Below the pieces are notes generated by a model that was given only the letters and a program-made list of their open reading frames with translations, did not search any database and was not told where the DNA came from. Made by a program: the position numbers and the translations under genes. A DNA stretch of 33,317 bases, from assembly GCA_001799995.1 (NCBI GenBank), contig MGUK01000036.1:1-33317 (forward strand), given 5' to 3'. The stretch comes from Elusimicrobia bacterium GWF2_62_30. Its GTDB lineage: Bacteria > Elusimicrobiota > Elusimicrobia > Elusimicrobiales > UBA9959. Each line of letters opens with the position of its first letter. The stretch's first letter is position 1. Below are positions 16,831 through 24,833 of the stretch, piece by piece.

Positions 16831-17510
16831 AAAAGAAAAGCCAGCCCAAGATAAAAGTATTCCTGGTGGACGACCACCCCGCCGTACGCGAGGGGGTGCG
16901 CTCCTACCTGACCACCCAGGGCTCGGTCCTGGTGGTGGGGGAAGCTTCCGACGCCCAGGAGGCCCTGCGCAAGGTAAAAAAACTGGCGCCCGAGGTCATA
17001 ATCCTGGACGTGAACCTGCCTTCCCTGGACGGCGGCGAGCTTGCCCGCAAGCTCCGGCAGACGGTGCCGGCGGCGAAGATCATCGGCTTCAGCGTGCACG
17101 CCAGCCAGGAGTACGTGGTCCGGATGGCGCGCTGCGGCGCGCACGGCTACGTCACTAAGGACGCGCCCACGGCCAAACTGGTGGAGGCCATCTGCCACGT
17201 GCACCGGGGCGGGCTCTATTTCCCTCCCGAGATGTCGGACGCTATACTGTCCCCGGAGGCCAAACCGGTTTCCGACGAGGAAAAAACGGCGGTGCTGACC
17301 GTGCGGGAGCGGGAAGTGCTGGCCCTGCTGGCCGAAGGCCTGGCCAATAAAGAGGTGGCGCGCAAACTGGGCATAAGCGTGCGGACCGCGGAAACGCACC
17401 GCGAGCACGTCTCGCACAAGCTTAAGATCATGACCATCGCCGGCCTTACCAAGTACGCCATCCAGCACGGGCTTACTTCGCTGGGCCTGCCCGACAAGCC
17501 GGCCAGCTGA
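16827..17510 (+). CDS. NarL/FixJ-type response regulator (RR1)
   Basis: The 227-residue regulator has a receiver domain (about 9-125) with the acidic pair Asp15-Asp16, the phospho-acceptor Asp61 (VIILDVNLPS) and Lys at KDAP. A LuxR-type helix-turn-helix follows at about 155-220 (LTVREREVLALLAEGLANKEVA, ISVRTAETHREHVSHKL). The start overlaps the kinase stop by four bases, so the kinase and this regulator form a coupled two-component pair. A dimeric LuxR-type domain fits the palindromic GTA-n4-TAC sites found at six promoters in this region, including those flanking its own operon, so autoregulation is likely but inferred. Confidence 0.93.
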   Translation: MKKKSQPKIKVFLVDDHPAVREGVRSYLTTQGSVLVVGEASDAQEALRKVKKLAPEVIILDVNLPSLDGGELARKLRQTVPAAKIIGFSVHASQEYVVRMARCGAHGYVTKDAPTAKLVEAICHVHRGGLYFPPEMSDAILSPEAKPVSDEEKTAVLTVREREVLALLAEGLANKEVARKLGISVRTAETHREHVSHKLKIMTIAGLTKYAIQHGLTSLGLPDKPAS

Positions 17511-17527
17511 CCTGGCGGATCCTGTCC

Positions 17528-17591
17528 GTAGTATTACTGACTTCCCCGCGTAGTAATACGCGTTCCCGTTCCGCGCGGCGCGCGGTATACT
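17528..17591 (+). promoter_or_regulatory. Two-site regulon promoter D (barrel/RR2 genes)
   Basis: Site 1 GTAGTATTAC (17528-17537), site 2 GTAGTAATAC (17550-17559) 22 bp downstream, -10 TATACT (17586-17591) starting 58 bp after the start of site 1. This copy has the two best-matching sites of the set and again lacks a -35 box. The predicted start is near 17598. Confidence 0.72.
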
Positions 17592-17628
17592 CTCTGTGTC
17601 GAGGCTGTAAATAGCGGGCCGCCGGGTT

Positions 17629-18237
17629 ATGCCAGGCGAACCATCCCTGCGATACTTCTTTATGACCGCATCTAAACGTTCCATCTTTTTCCTGTTCCTG
17701 GCGGCCTGCTTTCTGCCGGCCGGCCGCGCCGGCGCGCAATTTTACGCCGAGGAAAGTAGCGGGCCCCGCCCCGGACTGACGGTGGGGGGCCGCGCCGCGT
17801 ATTACCGCCCCAAGGGCGCCGACAGCGGCGACTTTATGCAGGGAGCGCAGGTGCGCTATCATCTTACGCGCCGGTGGGCCCTGGAAGGTTCGGTGGACCT
17901 GCGCAAGAACGAGTTCGGCGGGACGCGGGTGGACGTAGTCCCCATACAATTTTCCGTCCTGATCTACCTGATGCCTCACAACTACAGGCTCGCCCCGTAT
18001 ATCCTGGGCGGGGGCGGCTGGTATTATACCCATGCCTATGCTCCGGCCGACAGCTCCGAATTCCGCTCCGGCACTCATGCGGGAGGCGGCGTGGAGTACC
18101 TGCTTAACAAGTACTGGTCCGTGGACGGGTCCTACCGGTATCTCTGGACCGAGGATATACGTTCCGATGAGCCCGGCGCGCGGAATTTCCGCGACAAAGG
18201 GTTTGCGCTTACCGCGGCTGTGAATTATTGCTTTTGA
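17629..18237 (+). CDS. Outer-membrane beta-barrel protein, OmpW/OmpA-barrel-like
   Basis: The product is 202 residues from the first ATG. A second in-frame ATG at 17662 gives a more typical signal peptide (MTASKRSIFFLFLAACFLPAGRAGA) and may be the real start; neither has a clear Shine-Dalgarno. The mature protein shows alternating amphipathic strands (GGRAAYYRP, GAQVRYHLTRRWALEGSVDLR, APYILGGGGWYYTHAYA, AGGGVEYLLNKYWSVDGSYRYLW) and ends FALTAAVNYCF with a terminal Phe, as expected for a BAM-inserted barrel of about eight strands. Function is unknown (small-molecule pore or structural). The RR2 gene starts 11 bases after its stop, and both follow promoter D. Confidence 0.78.
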   Translation: MPGEPSLRYFFMTASKRSIFFLFLAACFLPAGRAGAQFYAEESSGPRPGLTVGGRAAYYRPKGADSGDFMQGAQVRYHLTRRWALEGSVDLRKNEFGGTRVDVVPIQFSVLIYLMPHNYRLAPYILGGGGWYYTHAYAPADSSEFRSGTHAGGGVEYLLNKYWSVDGSYRYLWTEDIRSDEPGARNFRDKGFALTAAVNYCF

Positions 18238-18248
18238 TAACACCGGTA

Positions 18249-18725
18249 ATGAAAAAAGAAAAACAGAAAAAGATAAGCGTATTCCTTATCGATGACCACC
18301 CGATCGTGCGCGATGGCGTGCGTTCCTATCTGACCAGCCGCTCTACCGAAGTGGTTGGGGAAGCCTCCGATGCTCCCGAGGCGTTACTGAAACTAAAGAA
18401 ACTGAGGCCGGATGTTATCGTGCTGGACGTCAACCTGCCTTCCATGGCCGGCTGGGAAGTGGCCAGCCGCCTGCGCCGGCTCGTCCCCGGGTCCAAGATA
18501 ATCGCTTTCAGCATCCATTCCGGTGAAGAATACGTGGTAAGGATGGCCCGGAGCGGCGCGCGGGGCTATGTGATGAAAAGCCAGCCGACGGCCGAACTGC
18601 TCGAGGCCATCACACAGGTGGCACGCGGCGGCCGGTATTTCCCGTCAGGTATGCCGGACGCCCTGCCGGCAGCCGCGCCGAAGTCCTCCGCGCGCAAGGC
18701 GCCTCGCCGCGCTCCGCGGCGATAA
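18249..18725 (+). CDS. Receiver-only response regulator with basic tail (RR2)
   Basis: The ATG at 18249 gives 158 residues. The receiver domain (about 8-125) has Asp15-Asp16, phospho-acceptor Asp60 (VIVLDVNLPS) and the conserved Lys (MKSQP), and closely resembles the receivers of the neighbouring NarL-type regulators. Where those have a LuxR helix-turn-helix, this protein has only a 25-residue Ala/Pro/Lys/Arg tail (PKSSARKAPRRAPRR). The downstream bases do not encode a helix-turn-helix in any frame that I can read. It could act as a phosphate sink, a competitor for the kinases, or a protein that touches nucleic acid or membrane through its basic tail. It probably arose by duplication of a neighbour. 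Confidence 0.85.
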   Translation: MKKEKQKKISVFLIDDHPIVRDGVRSYLTSRSTEVVGEASDAPEALLKLKKLRPDVIVLDVNLPSMAGWEVASRLRRLVPGSKIIAFSIHSGEEYVVRMARSGARGYVMKSQPTAELLEAITQVARGGRYFPSGMPDALPAAAPKSSARKAPRRAPRR

Positions 18726-18793
18726 AGCGTGTTCCTGCCGGATTCCTCCGGGGCTTCCGCCCCCGCTCTCCGTCGTTAAAAAACACATCTTCC

Positions 18794-18857
18794 GTAATAG
18801 TACCTAGCATACGGGGCAGAATTCCTAATAGCTGCTAAACCGGCGGCGCGCTATACT
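18794..18857 (+). promoter_or_regulatory. Two-site regulon promoter A (RR3 six-gene operon)
   Basis: Site 1 GTAATAGTAC (18794-18803), site 2 GCAGAATTCC (18816-18825) 22 bp downstream followed by TAATAG, -10 TATACT (18852-18857) starting 58 bp after the start of site 1. Over the first 38 bases it matches promoter B (28266 onward) at 35 positions. The predicted start near 18864 gives a 76-base leader. The remainder of the 18726-18939 gap shows only a weak GGGG/CCCC hairpin near 18750. Confidence 0.75.
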
Positions 18858-18939
18858 TAACTCACGCCGCCTTTGGCCGTCTGCAGGGTATAGCCCCCGG
18901 GTGGAACAAAGCGGCACAATTTAAAACCCAGGAGTCCCG

Positions 18940-19599
18940 GTGAAAGACGCGAAACAAAACAAAATAAGGGTTTTCCTGGTGGACGACCACCCGATCGTGC
19001 GCGAAGGCGTGCGCTCCTACCTGACCAGTTGCGGCGTTGTTGTGGTGGGCGAGGCGTCGGACGCCCCGGAGGCGCTCCGCAAGGCGAAAAAGCTGGCGCC
19101 GGATATCGTAATACTGGACGTGAACCTGCCCTCGCTCGACGGCGGGGAGCTTGCCCGCCGGCTGCACCTGGTCGTTCCCAAGGCCAGGCTGATCGCGTTC
19201 AGCATCCATTCCAGCGAAGAATACGTGGGGAGGATGGCCCGCTGCGGCGTACAGGGCTATGTAATAAAAGATCAGCCTATGGCCGAACTGCTCGACGCTA
19301 TCAGGCAGGTCTCCCGCGGCGGCACGCATTTTCCCGCGGGGATGACCGACGTCCTGCTCGATCCCATGCAGGACCTTCCCGAAGGCAGACCGGACAGCGC
19401 CGCGCTGACGGTCCGGGAGCGGGAGGTGCTGTCTTTGCTCGCCGAAGGGCTCTCCAATAAAGGCGTCGCGGCAAAGCTTGGGATCAGCGCCCGTACCGCG
19501 GAGACGCACAGGGAACACCTGTCCCATAAGCTCAATATTCTTACCGTCGCCGGCCTTACCAAGTACGCTATCCAGCACGGGCTGACTTCGCTTAAGTGA
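18940..19599 (+). CDS. NarL/FixJ-type response regulator (RR3)
   Basis: The start is GTG at 18940, supported by AGGAG 6 bases upstream. The 219-residue protein has a receiver (about 7-123) with Asp15-Asp16, phospho-acceptor Asp60 (IVILDVNLPS) and Lys (IKDQP). A LuxR helix-turn-helix follows at about 152-215 (LTVREREVLSLLAEGLSNKGVA, ISARTAETHREHLSHKL). It closely resembles RR1 along its whole length, including the C-terminal AGLTKYAIQHGLTSL, so the two may bind the same or overlapping sites. It is the first gene of an operon that continues with sensor proteins and envelope proteins, and sits behind one of the shared promoters, which fits autoregulation. Confidence 0.93.
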   Translation: MKDAKQNKIRVFLVDDHPIVREGVRSYLTSCGVVVVGEASDAPEALRKAKKLAPDIVILDVNLPSLDGGELARRLHLVVPKARLIAFSIHSSEEYVGRMARCGVQGYVIKDQPMAELLDAIRQVSRGGTHFPAGMTDVLLDPMQDLPEGRPDSAALTVREREVLSLLAEGLSNKGVAAKLGISARTAETHREHLSHKLNILTVAGLTKYAIQHGLTSLK

Positions 19600-19611
19600 C
19601 CCGGGGGAGCT

Positions 19612-21153
19612 ATGAAGAAAAATATCAAAAGCAACAGGCGCGCCGCGGGTCCGGACCTGGAGCGGGATGCCGCCTCCGTCACAACTCTTGAGGAACTTTT
19701 CCTGACGACGCCCGGAATTACAGCGGATGCGGTCTCCAGGGCGGCGATAGACGAGGCATGCCGCCTTACCGGGAGCCGGAACGGCTTCGCGGGTTATACC
19801 GACCCGGCCAGCGGCCGGCTTATGGCAGCCACCCCTACCGGTGGAAAAAACAAAAAGCGGCAGCTAAGGGCCGGGCTTTTCGCGTCTCCTGAATTTAAAG
19901 AGCTTTGCGCCCGGGTGCTGAAAGAAAAGAAGCCGCTGCTGTTAAATTCCATCCCCGCCGGCGTAAAACCTGCCGGGCGGGCGGGCGCGGGGATGAAAAT
20001 AGACAGATTTCTCGGAATGCCGGTGTTATCCGGCAGCAAACAGCTCGGCGTGATAGCGCTGGTCAACCCCTCCAGGAACTATACGGCCGCCGACCTGGAG
20101 GCCGCCAGGCAGCTGGCCGGCGCCTACGCGATAATACTGCGGCATAAACTGGCCGAAGATGCGCGGAGCCGGGAGCACAACGGGCTCCTGGCGATGATCG
20201 CCTCCTCGCAGGATATTATCTATTCAGCTGACATGCAGGGGAAGATAGTCTATGCCAGTCCCAGGATAGCGGCTTACGGCTACAGGCCGCACGACCTGCT
20301 GGGCAGCAGCATCTTTGACCTGGTGCATCCGCAGGACAGGGAATTAGCCGTAAAGGCGTTGGCCGCGGCGAAAAAAACCGGCAAGACGCTTCCTATGATC
20401 TCCTACAGGCTCCGCAAAAAAGACGACGGCTACTTCTTGATGGAACAGAAAAGCGGGATAGTGATGTCAGGGGGGAAACCGGCGCTTATAACCGGCGTCG
20501 TGAGGGATGTCACCAAACGGCTGGCCGCGGCGGAGCTGCTGAAGGAGAACGAAGCGACGCTGCGCAATATTTTCGACACCGCGAAAGACGCCATCTATAT
20601 AAAAGATCTGTCCGGCAGGTATACGAAGCTCAATAAGGCCTGCGCCGATATTTTTCTTTTAAAGCCCGAAGCCGTCCTGGGCAGGACCGACGCCGAAGTT
20701 TTCCCGCCCGAAGTGGCCGCGGAGGCGGCGAAGGACGACCGGGAAGTGGTCCGCAGCGGGAAAACGCTAACGCGGACCTATGACAGGGCGCTTCCTTCCG
20801 GCAAGTATTATTTCAACACCGTCAAAACGCCGCTGCGCGACGCCGCCGGAAGGATAACGGGGGTGTTGGGCGTAACCCGCGATGTCACGCTGCTCCGGAA
20901 AGCGGAGTCGGAGCAGGCGGGCTTTCGGGCCGCCGCCTCCATGAGCGAAGTGGCCCGCCCGCTGGCGCATGACTTCAATAACGCGCTGGCCGTCATTAAC
21001 GGGCACGCTACGCTCATCGATGAGGACCTGAAAACCTCCAGCTCCACAAAAACCGGGATCCTGCAGATAATCAACGCCGTTAAGTGGGCGGCGGAACTGA
21101 CCTCGCGGTTCCAGTATTTCGCAAGGAGCCCGGTGAAAGAGGGGCAGGCTTAA
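19612..21153 (+). CDS. GAF-PAS-PAS sensor with dimerisation/phospho-acceptor helix but no ATPase domain
   Basis: The 513-residue cytoplasmic protein has a GAF domain (about 30-175), PAS 1 (about 195-305) and PAS 2 (about 318-435). It ends with a histidine-kinase-type helix (MSEVARPLAHDFNNALAVI, His453) and stops at 513. The ATP-binding domain that should follow (N, G1 and G2 boxes) is absent, and the next frame encodes an unrelated lipoprotein. It may need another kinase to phosphorylate its histidine, such as the HK three genes downstream whose H-box (SHEFNNVLTVLDA) is similar, or it may act as a scaffold or phosphatase. GGGGGAG precedes the ATG, 12 bases after the RR3 stop. Confidence 0.85.
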   Translation: MKKNIKSNRRAAGPDLERDAASVTTLEELFLTTPGITADAVSRAAIDEACRLTGSRNGFAGYTDPASGRLMAATPTGGKNKKRQLRAGLFASPEFKELCARVLKEKKPLLLNSIPAGVKPAGRAGAGMKIDRFLGMPVLSGSKQLGVIALVNPSRNYTAADLEAARQLAGAYAIILRHKLAEDARSREHNGLLAMIASSQDIIYSADMQGKIVYASPRIAAYGYRPHDLLGSSIFDLVHPQDRELAVKALAAAKKTGKTLPMISYRLRKKDDGYFLMEQKSGIVMSGGKPALITGVVRDVTKRLAAAELLKENEATLRNIFDTAKDAIYIKDLSGRYTKLNKACADIFLLKPEAVLGRTDAEVFPPEVAAEAAKDDREVVRSGKTLTRTYDRALPSGKYYFNTVKTPLRDAAGRITGVLGVTRDVTLLRKAESEQAGFRAAASMSEVARPLAHDFNNALAVINGHATLIDEDLKTSSSTKTGILQIINAVKWAAELTSRFQYFARSPVKEGQA

Positions 21154-21168
21154 GGGGAGACCAGCAGC

Positions 21169-21531
21169 TTGATCTCTAATTATATGCGCTCCAATCACTA
21201 TGCGTTCATTATCGCCGCGGCGCTTTTATGCGCCTGCGCCCAGCCCGGGCGTAAAGGGGCCCGGCCGGCCGCCGTGCCGGAAAAGGAAACGGCCGCGCCC
21301 GCCGCGGCCGGGGTGAAGGCCCCGGAGCTTTCTGCCGAGGACTCCCAAAAGGTGGAGGGGCTCTACTACCGGGCGGTAGGCGCCTACAGCAACAACGATA
21401 TGGCCGCCGCGCTGAACTATCTTAACGAGATCTCCACCCTGTCGCCCTCTTATCCGCCCGCCGTGGAGCTGCGCGGTAAATTAAAAAGCGTTTCCGGCGC
21501 TAAACCCGCGCCGCCGCCCCAAAAACCATGA
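21169..21531 (+). CDS. Small lipoprotein with TPR-like segment
   Basis: The start is TTG at 21169, favoured by GGGGA about 9 bases upstream. An ATG at 21184 is the alternative but lacks a ribosome-binding site. The 120-residue product has a lipoprotein signal (AFIIAAALLCAC, lipobox LCAC), then an Ala/Pro/Lys-rich linker and one TPR-like helical pair (VEGLYYRAVGAYSNNDMAAA, LNYLNEISTLSPSYPPA), and a proline-rich end. It would be anchored in a membrane facing the periplasm and bind a partner protein. The stop overlaps the start of the histidine kinase in ATGA, so it may be the sensory partner of that kinase (inference). Confidence 0.75.
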   Translation: MISNYMRSNHYAFIIAAALLCACAQPGRKGARPAAVPEKETAAPAAAGVKAPELSAEDSQKVEGLYYRAVGAYSNNDMAAALNYLNEISTLSPSYPPAVELRGKLKSVSGAKPAPPPQKP

Positions 21532-22850
21532 CACGCCAAAGGCTCAGGGCGATAGCCATAAATAGTTCCATCGGGTTTTCCGCGCTGGTGTTATTGCTTA
21601 TCCTCGGCGCCGCCAGGCTGGTCCTGAAGGACGCCAGGGATTCCGTCTTCGAGGATATGCGCCTGCGCGCCGAGATCTCCTCCCGGCGGGCCGGCACGGC
21701 CCTGTTCCCTAAAGAAGACCTTTTCTCGCTGCATTTCCTGGTGAACACGCTGGTGCTGGACAAGGTGATAAAATACGCCGTGGTGACCGACCAGTCGGGC
21801 CGGATCCGCTCGCATTCCGATCCGGACAAGATAGGGGGACAGGACGCAAGCCGGGAGGGAACCGCGGCCAGGGGCGCCGGCGGCTCCCTGACGCAGAGCT
21901 TTACGGGCCCCGACGGCCTGGCTTATCACTATTTCTCGGAACCTGTGACCGTGGGCAGCAGGCGGCTGGGGACCATGGCCATGGCGATCAACAGCGAGAC
22001 CATGAAATCCCGTCTGGCCGCCACCACGCATAAACTGGTGCTGATCTTCTTGGCGGCCCTGGGCGCCCTGGCTCTGCTGCTGCAGATAAGGGCGCTGATG
22101 CGCAGGGAGCAGCTGGCCGCCGAACTGAAATCGGTCATGGTCCATACCGTAAGCCATGAATTCAATAACGTGCTGACAGTGCTCGACGCCGTTATCTTCC
22201 TCCTGGAGGAGTCGGAGCCCGACCTGGTTACGCCGGCGAGGGCGGAACTGTACAAGACCCTGGACTATGAGCGGAAGTTCCTGAAGCGCTTCGTGAAGAA
22301 CATTCTGAACGAGGCCAGGATGGAAGCCGGCAAGTTCAGGATAGAAAAGAAGCCGCTGGACCTGCAGGACCTGGCAGCCGGCGCGATAGCAGCCATGGGC
22401 GAACTACTGCGCAGGAAGAAGATCTCGTTCACTCTCGACATGGCGAAAGACCCTTTTATCGTGAGCGCCGATCCCGAGGCGCTGGCGCTGGCGATCTCCA
22501 ACCTTATGGGGAACGCCGTGAAATACACACCCGAAGGCGGCTGGATAACTATCAGGGTGGCCGCGGAAAAGGCCGGTTACGCGACTTTCCGCATCGAAAA
22601 TTCAGGCCGGGGCATCGCTCCCGCCGACCTGGTGAAGATCAAAACGGAATTTTTCAGGACTGGCGAGGGCCAGGCCGCCGCGGAGGGGTTCGGGCTCGGG
22701 CTCAAGATCTGCAGCGACATGCTGGCGCTGCACGGCAGCGCGCTGGAAATAGAGAGCGAGCAGGGCAAAGACGTCCGTTTTTCTTTCTCGCTGCCGTTAA
22801 CTGCGGATAAGCTCCCGGAAGCGGCCGGCGCCGCCGCGGAGAAACAGTAA
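21528..22850 (+). CDS. Membrane-bound sensor histidine kinase
   Basis: A 440-residue kinase with transmembrane helix 1 (about 12-33), a periplasmic sensor segment (about 35-168, single-Cache-like by shape), helix 2 (about 170-188), a HisKA-type dimerisation domain with VSHEFNNVLTVL (phospho-acceptor His210), and an HATPase_c domain with N-box SNLMGNAVKYTPEGG (about 323-337), G1 ENSGRGIAP and G2 FGLGLKI. It is complete. Its HisKA type normally pairs with OmpR-like regulators, while the operon's regulator is NarL-like, so cross-pairing or a relay through the GAF-PAS protein is possible. It overlaps the lipoprotein gene by 4 bases. Confidence 0.92.
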   Translation: MTRQRLRAIAINSSIGFSALVLLLILGAARLVLKDARDSVFEDMRLRAEISSRRAGTALFPKEDLFSLHFLVNTLVLDKVIKYAVVTDQSGRIRSHSDPDKIGGQDASREGTAARGAGGSLTQSFTGPDGLAYHYFSEPVTVGSRRLGTMAMAINSETMKSRLAATTHKLVLIFLAALGALALLLQIRALMRREQLAAELKSVMVHTVSHEFNNVLTVLDAVIFLLEESEPDLVTPARAELYKTLDYERKFLKRFVKNILNEARMEAGKFRIEKKPLDLQDLAAGAIAAMGELLRRKKISFTLDMAKDPFIVSADPEALALAISNLMGNAVKYTPEGGWITIRVAAEKAGYATFRIENSGRGIAPADLVKIKTEFFRTGEGQAAAEGFGLGLKICSDMLALHGSALEIESEQGKDVRFSFSLPLTADKLPEAAGAAAEKQ

Positions 22851-22865
22851 TAAGGAGAACATAAC

Positions 22866-23627
22866 ATGAAAGCGACATATTCTATAGCTCTGATAGCGGC
22901 GGCTGGCCTGCTGGCGCTGAGCGCGCCCGCGCAAGCGTCTAAAATGGACGTCTTTATCGTTTCGTCCGCCAGGGATTCGTACGTGTTCATCAACTACCTG
23001 CAGAACGACGATATCCGGATAGAATCGAAGGACGGCGCCGTTACCCTGACCGGGATCATCTCCGAGGAATTCCACCGGTCGCTGGCCGAGGTGACCATGA
23101 CGGACATCCCGGGCGTCAGGAGCGTGGATAACAGGCTGGAAGTAAAAGACGCGCCGCCCACGGCCAACTCGGACGCCTGGTTCCGCAATAAAGTCAAAGC
23201 CACGCTGCTGTTCCACCGCAGCGTGAACGGCAAGACCACCGAGGTCGACGTCAAAGACGGCATCGTGACGCTGCGGGGCAACGCCGCGACGCAGTCCCAG
23301 AAAGAACTGACTACGGAATACGCGAAGGACGTGGACGGCATCCTCGAGGTAAAAAATGAAATGACCGTCTCCGTCGCCCCGGAAAAGCCCGCCAGGAGCG
23401 TCAAGGAAAAGATCGACGATGTTTCAGTCGCCGCCCTGGTCCGGATGGCGCTGGTGCTGCATCATTCTACCAACAGCCTCTATACCACGGTGGCGGTCAG
23501 GCGCGGCGTGGTAACCGTGGGCGGGCGGGCAAGGACCGCCGCCGAAAAAGAGACGGTCACAAGACTTGTCAAAGACGTGAACGGCGTCAGGAAAGTGAAG
23601 AACCTGATGACCATAGAGCCGTCCTGA
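22866..23627 (+). CDS. Periplasmic triple-BON-domain protein, OsmY-like
   Basis: The 253-residue protein has a signal peptide (MKATYSIALIAAAGLLALSAPAQA) and three BON domains at about 37-93, 103-168 and 187-253. Each has the pattern 'V-x-DGxVTLxG ... GVxxVxNxLxV' (for example VDVKDGIVTLRG and DVNGVRKVKNLMTI). BON proteins such as OsmY bind phospholipid or envelope surfaces and are often induced by osmotic or envelope stress. AAGGAG lies 7 bases before the ATG. It lies in the RR3 operon, consistent with an envelope-stress output. Confidence 0.9.
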   Translation: MKATYSIALIAAAGLLALSAPAQASKMDVFIVSSARDSYVFINYLQNDDIRIESKDGAVTLTGIISEEFHRSLAEVTMTDIPGVRSVDNRLEVKDAPPTANSDAWFRNKVKATLLFHRSVNGKTTEVDVKDGIVTLRGNAATQSQKELTTEYAKDVDGILEVKNEMTVSVAPEKPARSVKEKIDDVSVAALVRMALVLHHSTNSLYTTVAVRRGVVTVGGRARTAAEKETVTRLVKDVNGVRKVKNLMTIEPS

Positions 23628-23663
23628 GCCGGCGGGCGGCCTGAAAAAAAGGGAGGCGTGTCT

Positions 23664-24737
23664 ATGCATGAACAAAACGATAGTCACGGCGGGATACGCT
23701 TCCTTTTCATCGCGGCCGCGCTGGTGGTGCTGATCTGGGGTATAAACCAGGCGCAGTCGGCCCTGGCTTCCTCCCTGGTCGCGGTCTTCCTGGCGGCCCT
23801 GGGTACGCCCGCGGTAGCCTGGCTGGAGCGCAAGCGCCTGCCTTCGACCGCCGCGGTGCTGCTAGTGCTGGCCGGGATGATAGCCATCCTGCTCGGGATC
23901 GGCGGGCTGGTCGGCGCGTCGCTAAGCGGTTTCAGCGATTCCCTGCCTTCCTACCAGCAGCGGATGAAGGAAGAAGCCGGGGCGCTGGCGGCCTTGCTGG
24001 CGGCTAAAGGCTTCCGGGTAACGGAGAAGGTCCTGCTGGAATATCTCAATCCCGCGGCGGTCATGAAACTGTTCGTGGATATGCTGGGCGGGCTGGGCGG
24101 CGTGGTCTCTAATATCGTACTTATCCTGCTGACCGTAATGTTCATCCTGCTCGAAGCCTCCAGTTTCCCGGTCAAGCTGCGCGCCGTCCTGGGCGAGCCC
24201 CGCAAGGTGTTTCCCGGGTTCACGAAGTTCATCGACGATATCCAGCGCTACATGCTGGTCGCGACCGGGCTGAACCTGAGCGCCGGGATACTGATCGGGC
24301 TCTGGCTGGCGCTCCTGGGGGTGAATTCCCCTGTTCTCTGGGGATTCCTGGCCTTTATGTTCCTCTATATCCCGCATGTCGGCTCCATTATAGCGGCGGT
24401 GCCCGCGGTCAGCCTCGCCCTTGTGCAGTTCGGGCCCGGCCGCGCCGTGCTTGTCGTGGCCGGCTATGTGGCAATAGCGTTCACCATCGGCAATGTGCTG
24501 CAGCCTAAGATCATGGGGAAGAAGCTATACCTGTCGACCCTGGTAGTATTTCTCTCGCTGATTTTCTGGGGGAGGATGCTGGGACTGCTGGGCGCGGTCC
24601 TGTGCATACCGTTCACTATGGCCCTTAAGTTCGCCTTCGAGAGCCATGAAAGCACGCGCTGGCTGGCCGTTCTGCTCGGGCCTGCGGTGCCCGTTGCCGG
24701 CCTGGCGCCTGCGCCGGGAAATAAAATTAAAAATTGA
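23664..24737 (+). CDS. AI-2E-family transporter (PerM/TqsA/YdiK-like membrane protein)
   Basis: The start is the ATG at 23664, 7 bases after GGGAGG; a GTG at 23658 is too close to that site. The 357-residue protein has about eight hydrophobic segments in the family layout: two or three N-terminal helices (FLFIAAALVVLIWGI, SLVAVFLAALGTPAVAWLE), a soluble amphipathic region (about 90-150) and a C-terminal block with YIPHVGSIIAAVPAV and FWGRMLGLLGAVLCIPFTMALK. Members export autoinducer-2 in a few cases, but others move Na/H or are of unknown function, so the substrate is open. It is the last gene of the RR3 operon and is followed by a terminator. Confidence 0.88.
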   Translation: MHEQNDSHGGIRFLFIAAALVVLIWGINQAQSALASSLVAVFLAALGTPAVAWLERKRLPSTAAVLLVLAGMIAILLGIGGLVGASLSGFSDSLPSYQQRMKEEAGALAALLAAKGFRVTEKVLLEYLNPAAVMKLFVDMLGGLGGVVSNIVLILLTVMFILLEASSFPVKLRAVLGEPRKVFPGFTKFIDDIQRYMLVATGLNLSAGILIGLWLALLGVNSPVLWGFLAFMFLYIPHVGSIIAAVPAVSLALVQFGPGRAVLVVAGYVAIAFTIGNVLQPKIMGKKLYLSTLVVFLSLIFWGRMLGLLGAVLCIPFTMALKFAFESHESTRWLAVLLGPAVPVAGLAPAPGNKIKN

Positions 24738-24739
24738 CC

Positions 24740-24769
24740 GCCCGGAAGAATTAGCCGGGCTTTCTCTTT
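24740..24769 (+). terminator. Intrinsic terminator of the RR3 operon
   Basis: GCCCGG (24740-24745) pairs with CCGGGC (24755-24760) around a 9-base loop, followed by TTTCTCTTT. It starts 2 bases after the permease stop codon. Confidence 0.8.
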
Positions 24770-24781
24770 GGGAAATAAATC

Positions 24782-24811
24782 CCGGGGGCCGCCTTGCGGC
24801 CCCCGGTTTTT
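24782..24811. terminator. Second strong hairpin terminator between convergent genes
   Basis: The 11-bp arms 24782-24792 and 24796-24806 around CTT are followed by TTTTT on the plus strand. On the minus strand an imperfect T-rich run follows. It backs up the permease terminator and lies 22 bases beyond the stop of the convergent barrel gene, so it probably serves both. Confidence 0.85.
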
Positions 24812-24833
24812 AAGTGCGTGTTAATGCCGCTGT

